In this document: in pieces, positions 21,191 to 31,260 of the stretch
Layout: the number at the start of each line of letters is the position of its first letter
Position numbering within the stretch: position 1 is the first letter of the stretch
Assembly (NCBI GenBank): GCA_015680685.1
Contig: MNCI01002242.1
Location: forward strand, 346,822 to 381,674
DNA: 34,853 bases
Direction of reading: 5' to 3'
Source: Gnetum montanum
Taxonomy: Eukaryota; Streptophyta; Gnetopsida; Gnetales; Gnetaceae
Notes under the pieces: model-generated
Database searches by the model: none
Told to the model about the DNA's origin: nothing
The model's input: the letters and a program-made list of their open reading frames with translations, nothing else
Program-made: the position numbers and the translations under genes

Positions 21191-21639
21191 TGTTGGCACA
21201 TTTGGCCATTCCATGGAATAGTTAGAATATTATATTTAAAATTGGCACAATCCCTGGTTGTAAATTTGCAACTTTAGTATTGTGAGTTGATGGGTATTTT
21301 TGGAGAAACATCCACTGGTAAATAATTTTGACGTTGAGGCCTTCTTGGAAAGCAAGATTAAAATGCCTTTATTAAATATTGGAATAGCAAACAAAGGATG
21401 AAATTATTTACCACAAAAAGCATACTCCCTGCTAATGTTGGATAATGGATTATTAAGGTCCACTTAAGAGTTGGAAGCATGCGGAAGATCTAATGAATGG
21501 ATTACCAACAGGTTTTGAATTTCATTCGGTAAATTTAATTAACAAAGGATGAGAAGGTTTCTGTTGCAGATGAACCTGAATAACATTGCAAAAATATAGA
21601 AAATTTGAAACACAGAACTGAATGCCATGGTTTTAAGCT

Positions 21640-21985
21640 TTTGGGCATCACCGGCGAATATGTTGTCTGGTACCTGCTCGGAATCGCGCCTGCGCATCGA
21701 CCGAATCTGCGTCACCGGACGTAGCCGTAGCTGGCCCGCCGAAGACTGAGAACAGCAAGCTCGAGTTCATGGAGCGCGCGGAGGCCCTTTTCCACAACTG
21801 CGCTGTATTAAGGGGTTTTTTTGGGTAGTAATCGTGTACGGGTTGTGCAGGAAGAACTTAGGCCAGTCAAGGGCAGAGCGCAGCGTGCTCGTTATCAATT
21901 TCAGCGGTGACACCTACGGCTTGTTCAAAATCATTCGGAAAATGGATTTCAGAAGAATAGGTGTCTGTTTCTCGTGATAAACAAG
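21640..21985 (+). other. GC-rich block inside the family-B LTR
   Basis: A stretch much richer in G and C than its surroundings, with many CpG sites (for example TCGCGCCTGCGCATCGACCG). A short frame of about 72 codons without ATG crosses it, ending TYGLFKIIRKMDFRRIGVCFS. I recognise no domain. It could be a captured host fragment or a CpG-rich regulatory part of the LTR. Confidence 0.4.
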
Positions 21986-22097
21986 TTTGGGTTTCCGTCT
22001 GTAACAGCAGCTAATGCCTCAAAATCCCTAGTGGACGTTGCTTGAAGGATCTGTATTAAATGGTGGAAGAAAACTTCATAAGCCAGAAATTTTACCA

Positions 22098-22133
22098 GTT
22101 GCCACAGATGGACGAGTTGCCACAGATGGACGC
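22098..22133 (+). repeat. 18-bp direct repeat, two copies
   Basis: GTTGCCACAGATGGACGA followed directly by GTTGCCACAGATGGACGC. It lies in a 108-codon frame (22038-22364) that has no recognisable domain and is likely chance. Confidence 0.85.
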
Positions 22134-22775
22134 TATGTACAAAAGGCAGTGAAAATATACAAATTTGCTCTACTCAAGGATATAAAACACCTTGCAAAAT
22201 TTCAATATAATCATCAAAATCGGAAGAGCACTTGTGAGAGGCGAAGGTTAGAATGGTTGCAGAATCTTACGGGACACAGGGCGACATTTCCTAACGCGGT
22301 GGCTGAGCCTTCTCCCGTGATGGCAGTTGTTGGTAACGATTTTTGGCAGGGCAAGATAATTTGAATTAGTTGCTGGCAGTTACAGGATTAGTGCCTTCAC
22401 ATTCGGACTCATATTTCGAGCCATCATCACCAAATTTAAATTTCTATTTCCAAGGTACAGGAAAAGATAAATTATTTTATAAATTAACTATCGTTACCAC
22501 CAACATCTACACCCCAAGGTGGATATTGCATTATATTTTTATGAAAACAATTATTAGGGCTTAATGACATTTAGTATTAAATTAAATTAGATTTATTTTA
22601 ATAAATAAATTACTTACAAAAGCAATATTTATAATATTTACAAATATTAATTCCTCCTAACTATATAACTTCCTAACTACATAACTTCCTCCTAACTAAA
22701 TGGATAAGTTGTAACCTCCTTACTTGGGAGAAAAGTTAGCTAGGATATTTTGGAACATAACTACCTTATGAACCT

Positions 22776-22783
22776 TATAAAAA
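22776..22783 (+). promoter_or_regulatory. TATA box of family-B LTR
   Basis: TATAAAAA followed by GGCTTAA and a G-rich run. This is the best promoter in the LTR. Transcription would start about 25-35 bp downstream. Confidence 0.65.
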
Positions 22784-24049
22784 GGCTTAAGGGGGGGAAA
22801 AGAGAAGGACTTTTGAGAGGTCTCATACATCACACTTTTGGAGATCATACTTTGAAAAGCTATTAGCTAGCACTTAGGCTCTCACTTGAAGACACACTTT
22901 GGGGTCTTGAGAAGAGCATTTGTAAAGAAGATTTGTAAAGATGATTTCTTGTAAGATGGCTTGCTAAAGGAAAGATTTCAGCCTCTTTGTCATAGTCCTG
23001 TGAGTTATGTTTTATTTTTGTTTTGTTTAAATTGTTTAGCTAGTGGTTTAGATAGTATCATCCTTGGCAAGTAATTTTGGGATTTTTAGATTGCTCTTAT
23101 TGTTCTTGTTGCATGATTGAAAGTTTTCTATTAAAATTTTTCCATAGAAGCACTTGTGTTTAAAAGCCTTCAGAGCATTTTCGTAGTAATTTTTATTGTG
23201 CAACGTGTAAGAATTGCTATTGGGATTGTTGTAAGAAAGCCTCTATTTGTAGTCATGCCGTTGAACAATTCAGTAGTCAAGAGGGTTCAGAAAATCTTTG
23301 GTATTTTGATGGGACCAGAATAGCTTCTTTTTATCTTTAAAGTGAATTTCCATGATATTTCAATCAGAAATTGTCAAGTCTTTCGAAAGTTCTGTTAAAT
23401 GCAATCGTTGACATCTATTATCTAGCCAAAATGAAGTCTCGTACATGGTAGTTTACGCAGCAATTTTTGGTAGCATAGTAGGATTGTCTTGAAGAAATTG
23501 CTTATTTGAGCCTTGGAAGTTTGAACAATTCATAGATATTGAATTTGGAATAGCTTTATTGTGTTTACTCGTGTCATTTTACCTTGTTTAAATATTTGAG
23601 GTCCACACAAATCTGCTTTCTTTTCTGTCTATTTCCATCGAATCTTGCTCTCTTTCTAGTTTTCTTGTGGAACTATCACTTTCTCTAGGGAAAACTAGGA
23701 GTAGATTTACGGAGTTGTGCTCAAATGTTTTTACAAAATTTTATTTGTTACAAGTAGGTATTATAAGGACCGCATAGACTAGATAGTTGAACAAAATAGG
23801 AAACTTTCAACAACTCACAGTACTTGGCAAAGTTGTCTGAATCTCTTTAAAGTAAGTCATTTGTAGTTTACACACAACGCAATCGTTACATTTCACACAA
23901 CCGCATGCCGCAACAGCACACACACATACTCACATTAACTACTGAGTTTATTTGGAGGTATCTAGGCCTTAGTGTTGCCAGAGACCAGCAGGCACCTAAA
24001 TCCTGTTCGAGGACACTCGTTGGCGGCGCGTCCCAAACGGTCGCTAACA

Positions 24050-24054
24050 GTTAT
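24050..24054 (+). repeat. Target site duplication GTTAT (right)
   Basis: Identical to 21186-21190. Confidence 0.9.
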
Positions 24055-24634
24055 AATGAAGAGCAAGAATAGAATTGCTTGGAATAGACAATGAACTTTT
24101 GTATGAACAATGCTTGTACAATTCCCAAGATTTCAACATCATCTTATAGCCTCAAAGTTTCTAAAAACTCCTTGGAATTTATGCAATGACTACGAAACTG
24201 CTAGTGTAGATGTCTACTTTGAAGTTGAGACATCTATTTAAGATTACCCTCAATGCAAGAGAGATGTCTACCTAAAAATTAGGACATTTACAGTGAGATA
24301 TCTACTATGACATGTCTACTATTGATGATAGACATCTGCTCTTTCCAAGATGTCTACTCAACTTTCAAACCTTGAATTCTAAGCCTTTCTCCTGTCCATT
24401 TGTCTTATTGGCAATCCTTGGGGCATCTTCATTTAACTTGTAGATTTCATTTTCATCCATGCTCTCATCTTGCCCATGTAGTCTTCATTTTGAAATCTTG
24501 ACGTAGATCTTGTTTTCTTGAGTTCTCAAATCTCTCTGTGAAGTTCTTTTTGATGTCCTACAAAATCATCATCTACCATCTACATTCTATATTCTTCATT
24601 TTCCTTAAGATTTTGACATACAAAATGGTTAAGA
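24055..24634 (-). mobile_element. Outer Copia 3' LTR, right segment
   Basis: Reverse complement starts TCTTAACCATTTTGTATGTC, equal to TGTTGACC... of the inner LTR with the terminal TG mutated. It contains the U3 octamer array (about 24195-24360, five exact AGATGTCT/AGACATCT). The three segments sum to 382 + 128 + 580 = 1090 bp, matching the inner LTRs (1093 and 1104 bp). Confidence 0.9.
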
Positions 24635-24649
24635 ATCTCCCCCTTTTTA
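24635..24649 (-). promoter_or_regulatory. Polypurine tract of outer Copia
   Basis: On the minus strand, TAAAAAGGGGGAGAT directly precedes the LTR. This closely resembles the conserved Sirevirus tract AAAAAGGGGGAGA and supports that lineage. Confidence 0.8.
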
Positions 24650-24881
24650 GTGATGTCCAAAACTTAAGAAAATTGATTAGTGCATATTCCAAAAATTAAT
24701 TGAGCTAAGGATGATAAGAGATAAAGGACTATGCAAGTATACATCCTTAATACATTACAAAATCCATTAATCATAAGGAGACATTTTTGAATTTTGAATA
24801 ATGTCATTCATATCTTGTCTCTATACCAGAAGGCATCAATAAGCATCAATACTACCATAAGGTCATAATTATCATTCAATC

Positions 24882-25100
24882 AATGCCCATGTTGCCCACA
24901 ATCATATCACAAGTCATCACATTATATCACAATCGTATCAATGTCCATGTTGCCCATAATCATATCATAAGTCATCACATTATATCACAATCATATCAAT
25001 GCCAATGTTGCCCACAATCATATCAATGCCCATGTTGCCCACAATCATATCACAAGTCATCACATTATATCACAATCATATCATAAGTCATCATATTGAT
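24882..25100 (+). repeat. Minisatellite in outer Copia internal region
   Basis: Imperfect repeats mixing two blocks, ATGCCCATGTTGCCCACAAT and CATATCACAAGTCATCAC, the latter followed by ATTATATCACAATC. About three to four copies with some units shortened. A 67-codon frame across it is a by-product of the repeat. Confidence 0.85.
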
Positions 25101-25110
25101 TCATAAAATT

Positions 25111-25127
25111 CTCCTCCTTTTTGGACA
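25111..25127 (-). promoter_or_regulatory. Second polypurine-like motif of outer Copia
   Basis: On the minus strand, CCAAAAAGGAGGAGAAT, preceded by TTTGATGATGT, as commonly seen in Sireviruses. It lies about 460 bp before the true tract at 24635. Multiple tracts are a reported Sirevirus trait. Confidence 0.6.
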
Positions 25128-25573
25128 TCATCAAAAAGTGATTTGGGCCTTTCAACAAGTAATTAGAATAAAAGATTAAAAATAAGATAGATCAAAAGAC
25201 TATTAAGGATAACATCCATATACCTTTATACCCTCTTCATCTAACCAAAAGCTCATTAGATGTTTCTTATCACATTTTCATATTCAGAAGATAAACATCA
25301 TAATTTCATATCAAGGAGAATAAGCATATACACACCCAACTTTTAAGAAATAAATCAAATTGTGGAAATTAATCAAGAGATCAAGCAAAGCAACTTCTAA
25401 TCAAGATGTTCATAAAACAATAGCAATGTTTATCTCAAGGGAGCTTAAAATATCTCACCAATTGAGTTTCAGAATTCCCTAAGAAGCTTTGTCAAAGGAA
25501 AGTATGAGTGCATTTTCTTACTTCAGTGTGCTTGAAATCTCCTAGGTAAAAACTATTTATCCCATATCAATAG

Positions 25574-26383
25574 TGATGGGACGTGATATCACATGGGCCA
25601 CGATATCGTGTCAGCAGCAATATCGCGTCTTCCCCTACGATATCGCGTACGCGATATTGTAGCGCGCTGCCAAATCTATAAATAAGAGGTGACTCTCCCT
25701 TGTTTCTCCATCTAGATCTAGACTGTAGCCAAACTCTTGCAATTTTTCCACTCCAGAGTTAGAGTAATTTCTAGGTGCCCATAGTAGGAGTCCCAAAGTG
25801 AACAGATCTTTATTCAAGCAAATATTGTACCTAAGCACAAGTTTGTGTACGAAAATAAAGACGAACTTTTTGGATAAACCTTACAGTGCATGGACTAAGC
25901 TAATTAGGACTTTAATTATTGTTAATTGTTTAAATGCTTTATTAGTTAATTAATCTCTCAACCCTCAACACTCCTAGTTAAGTGCATTCACTTCGAGCAC
26001 GTGCGTTATGCTTGGTAATACCAGCAATGAATAACATTTAATAATCCCAGAAGGTTGCACTAGTTCAGGGTGTGAACAATCAGTGGGAATGGATACTGAT
26101 GCTAGGCATTAGAACTTAGTTAGTTAAAGTTAGTTACTTAGTCTCTTCACCCTTTCCCTCATTAGCATAGGCAATAAAACACAGAAGACATAAAAATCAC
26201 ATATCTCAGACTTACTTAACCATACAACTGTGACAAATACAAGTAAGTTTGGGAAGACAACGAACGATTAACCTTAAGTGTTCCATAAGGTGTGTAGGCA
26301 CTTAGTCTGTGGAGTTCAACCGGATCGCGTGTGTAATGCTCATATTTGTATGGTTGAGTGTAGGGGTACCTTGCCACTCATCA
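25574..26383 (+). mobile_element. Athila-2 5' LTR
   Basis: 810 bp, TGATG...CATCA. It aligns with 5449-6282 and with the start of the 3' LTR at 34548. A palindrome-rich U3 lies at about 25580-25667 (three GATATC cores plus variants), and the TATA box TATAAATA is at 25677-25684, followed by GACTCTCCCTTG. Confidence 0.9.
25677..25684 (+). promoter_or_regulatory. TATA box of Athila-2 5' LTR
   Basis: TATAAATA, identical to the boxes at 5569 and 34648. It would drive the genomic transcript of the element. Confidence 0.75.
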
Positions 26384-26384
26384 T

Positions 26385-26402
26385 TGGCGCCATTGCTGGG
26401 GA
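26385..26402 (+). promoter_or_regulatory. Primer binding site, tRNA-Asp type
   Basis: TGGCGCCATTGCTGGGGA, one base after the LTR. Complementary to the 3' end of plant tRNA-Asp (site TGGCGCCGTTGCCGGGGA) except at two positions. Both differences (G to A, C to T) are transitions. This primer is usual for Athila-type elements. Confidence 0.85.
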
Positions 26403-26529
26403 CTAAGTTGTTTGTACGCTAAGTAGAACATAGGACATCATCCACATCATTGGGAAGCTTAAACGAACCCTTAGGGTTAATTAAATGAAAAATTAAACAA
26501 CAGTTAATCAACACATTGAATAAGAGACA

Positions 26530-28966
26530 ATGTCTTCTTCTCCTCATAAAAGCACTTCACCACCTAGGGATCACACAAGAGATAGTCGGCGGTCTAACAC
26601 ACGTAACCCAGAACTGCCAGTTCCTCAACAGTATCAGGTAGTATATACTCATCATGATGAGTATATACCCAATTTTACTTTTATCCTCCATCAGGATGAA
26701 CAACTGCGCTGGAGAGATTTGCAAGGTAACATAGTGTTACCCCTAGATCGGGCAATCCTTAACATGCTTCTTCGTGTTCTTGCACAGATAGGCATGACGG
26801 AATTATACACTGAATATGTTGCAGAAAATTATGACACAATGGATTACCATCCCACAGAGGTGCAATGTCTAAGGGACTCATGGAAGGAGAGTTATCACAC
26901 ATCGTTGAAGGGCAAAGGATACTGCAACACTTCACCTATCATAAGAGAAATTAGGGTTGGTGAACCTATCTCAATAGGTTCTCCACAAAATGATGTTCCT
27001 CCTCCTAACGATAGTGAGGAGGTGGTGTATCAGAACCTTCGCTCCACGATACACAACCCTGGTTCTGATGCCCACGAACACCAAGTGTTCAATGAGGGAA
27101 CACAAACAAATGATAAGGAAACAATCAGGGCCGTAGCCACTGAAGAGAAGGTAGGAAACATCGTCATGGCGATCGTTCTCCTTCCTCTTCCCCTTCATCA
27201 CATCATACACCCTCTCCTTCCACATCAGGACATAGTTACAAGGAGCACAACGGTGAGGATAAGGGTAAGCAAGATAAGAGACCTCGACGAGAGAGTCGAG
27301 AGCGAGGACAAGGGCATTCGAGACAATCTAGGCATGGAAGAAGGAAAAGTAGGGAACCACGTAGACATCATAGACATCATGAGAGAGATGATCATGATGA
27401 ACTTCTACTTGCCAGTTGAAGTATGTTAGACATTACGGAGGCTGTGAGAATACCTACAAGGCATCAAAAAGATAGTCGGATCAAGAGACTAGACATGAAT
27501 AATATCCCACGGTTTGAGGGGGGATACAATGCTGATCCGCAGAATCACTTACAGGCATTCCACGATGCCTGTGCCTTGCAGAATATTGAAAATGAGTGGT
27601 AGAAGTTAAATTTGTTTCCTAGGACACTCATAAAGGAAGTGGAAAGCTTGTACCGGTCCTTAGAACTGGAAACCATTAGGAGATGGAGTACAATGCTAGA
27701 ATTGTTTAACGATAAATACCAAACATACTCTAGAGTGTCCAACTTGTGTAAGCAGATCCAAGGATGGAAGCAGGGCAATCACGAATCCTTGGATGCTACC
27801 ATGGACCGATATTACGCATTGCTACATCATTGTCCGGGCCATGGTTACGCACAACGGGATCAACTCCGCCACCTTGTAGATGGGCTAAGACATGAAACCA
27901 GGAGAACCCTTGGGACATATGCCCAAGGAAGATTATCTAAACTTAGGTCCCATGAAGTTCATAGATTGTTGGAGCAAGTAGCTAAAGAAGAAGGGGAGCT
28001 ACGAAAAAGAGAAAGCGCGGAAGAGTACAACCGTGATCCTTCCCTTTGAAAGAGGGGAGTGAGATTCTGTGAGGAAGAGGATGAGTTACCACTCGAAGAG
28101 TTGGTGAATAGAAAAACCTTCCTACTTCAGAAATTAACAACGGAGTGTTGGCTAAGGTAGATGAAATATGGAGCTCCTTAGATAGTAAAATTGAAACCGT
28201 TCTAAAAATCATAGAGGAGTCTAAGGAGGAACGAAGTAGTGACCATGATAAGAAAAAGCAGAGAGATTCAGGTCATGCATGTGACAAGGGTAAGGGAAAA
28301 ATGACTATCACCGATGAGGTTGTGGATTTGGATACAAACAATGATGATGGATGTGAGATCTACCAATATGACCATCCTAAGGGATGTTGCCCAATAATCT
28401 CAGATCTAGAAGAGTCTGGGGTGTATGCACTCAACCCAAGACTTAACAAACGGCAAACACCCCGAAGGTTACCTTATCCCCAAGGTAACCCGAGGGAGTT
28501 CCACCAACCGTTAACATATTATCCAAGTGGAACTCCACAACAACCTTTCGTGCAACACTAGCAGTGGCAACACCCACAGTCATGGGGGATGCCACCACCT
28601 AGGCAACAATACCCTTATCGGCAACCAGACTCGTATGGCTATTACATATAGCAACCGGCTTCTCCCAGTGACTCTATGGGTCACGCAACCCCACAACCTC
28701 ACTACCAAGTTCGGGAGTATTTTAGGACTCCTTCTCCTCTGGGAGACACACCACAGACATACCATCCTCCAAATCCATCTGCACCTCTTATGCCGGTAGC
28801 TCCACCACCAACTGCTCCAACAATGCCAAGGGTATTTCCCACTCAACCGCAACAACCCAATGTCATGAGGGCTTCAAATCCTCAATTCTCAGTTAGTTCT
28901 AACAATCTTATGCTGAAAAGACCTTTCTTCAAAACCAACAATCCAACTAAGCCCTCACCCTCATAA
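26530..28966 (+). pseudogene. Athila-2 gag pseudogene with Arg/Ser-rich segment
   Basis: The ATG at 26530 opens MSSSPHKSTSPPRDHTRD, then TFILHQDEQLRWRDLQGN. Near 27120 a deletion of about 20 bp relative to Athila-1 shifts the frame. In the next frame, 27159-27416 is basic and SR-rich (HRHGDRSPSSSPSSHHTPS, then ESRERGQGHSRQSRHGRRKS). The capsid core follows from about 27510 (IPRFEGGYN, YRSLELETIRRWSTMLELF) to about 28049. Stops are TGA at 27417 (CGA in Athila-1), TAG at 27600 and TGA at 28047 (TGG in Athila-1). A third frame, 28145-28966, holds a charged helix, a ruined zinc knuckle (CEIYQYDHPKGC, first pair broken by Tyr) and a Pro/Gln-rich tail. The SR-like segment lies upstream of the capsid core. 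Confidence 0.85.
27159..27416 (+). other. Arg/Ser/His-rich segment of gag
   Basis: 86 codons with RS, SR, RE and RH dipeptides, resembling an RS domain of splicing factors. Athila-1 has the same kind of segment (about 775-970, across a frameshift). It would sit in the N-terminal half of gag, before the capsid fold. Function, for example RNA binding or nuclear localisation, is inferred. Confidence 0.65.
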
Positions 28967-29079
28967 GCGGTTGAACATTTAAACACCTCCGTACCAAATA
29001 AGGTTTCAGGACCCCCTTCAAACCAAAAATTGTGCCTAATGCACACGATTATGTTAACACATATCGGTACCAATTGGAT

Positions 29080-29484
29080 TAAGGTAGGCCACCTTCTTAA
29101 GAAATTCTCTGATCTTGGAAGCCCCCTAATTTATATAAAACCTAGAACCTGCCTCCACTCAAGAAGAGCAATATTAGCTTAGAGCTGGCTGACCAGTCCA
29201 TCATTATTCCATTGGGATAGGTTGAGGACATTGTTACCATCGTGGGTGGTTGGTCATACCCAGCTAATTTCTTGGTGATCCAAATAAACAATGACAAAGG
29301 GGATTTCCCGATAATAATGGGAAGGGCATGGCTAAGTACAATAGATGCATGCCTAGAAATCTGTAATCTTTCCCTAGAAATATCTAAGAAAAATACTTTT
29401 GGGAAGATTGAGAAGAAGAAAGTTCCATGCATCGCATATAGTGACACAGGGTGCCATTGCATGCAGAAATCATGGGTGATGTGA
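29080..29484 (+). pseudogene. Athila-2 protease, active site deleted
   Basis: It aligns with Athila-1 2671-3160, but about 79 bp is missing at about 29137-29142, corresponding to the catalytic DSGSGVNLIS block and its flank. The loss is not a multiple of three, so the frame shifts too. The C-terminal half is intact (DFPIIMGRAWLST), and the frame from 29242 is the same one used by RT and integrase. TGA at 29482. It cannot act as a protease. Confidence 0.85.
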
Positions 29485-29727
29485 AGTTTAACATTGCCTG
29501 TATGCAATTGGTGTGCACAAGATATTGACATACAAAAGTGCCTATATGCAGCAGCCACACAACAAGAAAACACCCAATGGCTGATGGCTTATCAAGAGAG
29601 CAACTCGATAACATGCATGGAACTAACTGAGGGGATAACTAGTGCTTACATTGAAAGCACAGACGCACTAGAGCCAGTTCATTGCCAACTTCCAGTCCTT
29701 AACTTTGAAAACATTAACTAGGGGAAG
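29485..29727 (+). pseudogene. Athila-2 linker between protease and RT
   Basis: Same frame as protease and RT. It has Trp/Cys-containing sequence (VCNWCAQDIDIQ) and an acidic stretch, with TAG at 29719-29721. The Athila-1 counterpart (about 3160-3375) reads TGG at that site, so this stop is a G-to-A change. Confidence 0.65.
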
Positions 29728-30609
29728 TTGGAGATTCCTAAGGAATTTAGACAAAAGCCCCTAGATCTAAAACCATTGCCCACCGGTTTGGAATACATGA
29801 TCCTTGAAAACAGAAAACTGGTAATCATCAATGTGAAGCTTGTTTCCAAGCAAAAAGAGAGATTGCTAAAGGCGATAAATAAATGGTCAATAGCCTTTTC
29901 CTGGTCATACCCTAAATTAACCGAAATAGATCCTAGGATATGCCAGCATAGGATTTACATGGACCCCTCCATGAAACCTCGCAAACAACCACAGAGGTGA
30001 TTGAACCCAAAATTGAAACAGATAGTAAAAGAAGAGATAGAGCAACTTCTTAAGGCTAGGTTCATATACCCCATTGCGAATAGCAAATGGGTTAGTCCTC
30101 TAGTAATTGTGCCTAAGAAGGGAGGAAAATGGAGGGTGTGTGTATATTTTAGGCTACTGAACATGGAAACATTCAAAGATCATTTCTCGTTGTCATTCGT
30201 TGACCAAGTCTTAGACACTATAGATAGGCATCACTATTATAGTTTTCTGGATGGATATAGTGGATATAATCAAATACGAATAGCACCAGAAGATCAAGCC
30301 AAAACAATGTTCACCAATCCCTAGGGAATGTTTACATATAAACAAATGTCATTTGGCTTGTGCAATGCTCCCGCCACGTTTCAACATTTAGTTCTAAGCA
30401 TATTTCAACAACAGATAGGAAATGAAGTAGAAGTCTTTATGGATGACTTCTCCACTTATGGGACAAGCTTTGATCAAGCCCTAGACCGATTGGAGAAAGT
30501 ACTGAAATGATGCGTTGAAACCAACCTAAAGCTCAACTAGTAGAAAATCCATTTGATGGTTCAAGAGGGCGTAGTACTAGGGCATAAGATTTCACAGTAA
30601 GGAATAGAG
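29728..30609 (+). pseudogene. Athila-2 reverse transcriptase
   Basis: Copies RNA into DNA. It includes the Athila-style lead-in KPLPTGLEYMILENRKLV, then WVSPLVIVPKKGGKWRVCVYF, YSFLDGYSGYNQI, MSFGLCNAPATFQ, and the catalytic box FMDD at 30436-30447 (the second aspartate pair is intact). The frame is unbroken by indels. Stops at 29998 (TGA), 30322 (TAG), 30508 (TGA), 30538 and 30541 (both TAG) and 30598 (TAA). Each stop is explained by a C-to-T or G-to-A change from Arg, Trp or Gln. The RT is inactive for lack of a full-length product. Confidence 0.88.
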
Positions 30610-31260
30610 GTGGACCCGAAAAAGGTTAAATTCATCCAAGGAATCACCCAACAACCAGAAAATGTTAAAGACATTCGATCATTCCTTGGACACACTGGCT
30701 ACTACAGAAGATTCATCAAGAACTTCTCCAAAATTGCCAAACCATTGGTGGAATTAACGAAGAAGGATGCACCATTCGAATGGACCAGGGAATGTGAATC
30801 AGCATTCCAAACTCTAAAATAGAGGGTTGTGGAAACTCCCATTCTACAAGCCCCTGACTAGTCTAGACCATTCCATATCATGACCGGCGCATCTAATTAT
30901 GCCTTAGGAGCTGTACTGACACAATTATATGAACAAAAACGCCCTTATTACATCCACTATGCAAGTAAGAGTATCACTAGTGCACAACTCAACTACACAA
31001 CTACGGAAAAGGAATTAATGGCTATAGTGTTTGCACTGGATAAATTTAGGCACTATGTGTTAGGCTACAAAGTGTATATTCATATCGATCATAGTGCAAT
31101 TAGGTTCCTCATGAACATGCCAACAGTTAGCCCTCGTATTATACTTTGTTTGGTAATCCTTGAAGAGTTCAACTTAACAATAGTAGACCGAAAGGGCACT
31201 GAGAATGTAGTCGCAAATCACTTATCTCGATTGCACTGGGACAGCAAAGAGGACGAATAT
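30610..31260 (+). pseudogene. Athila-2 RNase H
   Basis: Removes RNA from the RNA-DNA hybrid during reverse transcription. The lead-in is [20 protein letters not shown], then RT thumb/connection, then GASNYALGAVLTQ, the Glu motif TTTEKELMAIVFAL, and IHIDHSAIRFLMN, ending at HLSRL. Gypsy RNase H normally has an Asp in the DAS motif. Here it is GAS, a loss of a catalytic residue (about 30886). Glu and the later Asp are present. Stops at 30820 (TAG) and 30859 (TAG, for a Trp). Confidence 0.82.

Larger units (their letters stand above)
21191..24049 (+). mobile_element. Solo LTR, family B, 2859 bp
   Basis: It starts TGTTGGCACA and ends TCGCTAACA, so the ends are TGTTGGC against reverse-complemented TGTTAGC, with TG...CA termini. 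A perfect GTTAT duplication flanks it, and the outer Copia LTR continues on both sides. No internal retrotransposon region, PBS or second LTR is present. That fits one LTR left after LTR-LTR recombination. 1-246 is another copy's 3' end. It is long for an LTR. Its U3 (about 1.6 kb before the TATA box at 22776) includes a GC-rich block, and about 1.25 kb lies after the TATA. Orientation is set by the TATA box. Confidence 0.88.
24635..25573 (-). mobile_element. Outer Copia internal region, 3' part
   Basis: DNA just upstream (on the minus strand) of the outer 3' LTR. It starts with the polypurine tract, then holds a minisatellite and a second tract-like motif at 25111-25127. No coding motif of RNase H or RT was found up to the Athila-2 insertion at 25574. 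The rest of the element would lie beyond Athila-2, outside the window. Confidence 0.75.

Noticed and set aside
22038-22364. 108-codon frame inside the solo LTR
   Set aside because: Lies upstream of the LTR promoter, contains a direct repeat, no known domain.
24883-25086. 67-codon His/Cys-rich frame
   Set aside because: Produced by the minisatellite units; frame follows repeat length, not protein.
24882-25100. CRISPR-like repeat-spacer look
   Set aside because: Units vary in length, there are no unique spacers, and the DNA is plant nuclear repeat.
5449-26383. LTRs at 5449-6282 and 25574-26383 as the two ends of one element
   Set aside because: The first is preceded by a polypurine tract and the second is followed by a primer site, so they are the 3' LTR of one element and the 5' LTR of another.
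29142-29573. 143-codon minus-strand frame
   Set aside because: Antisense shadow of the protease and linker region of Athila-2.
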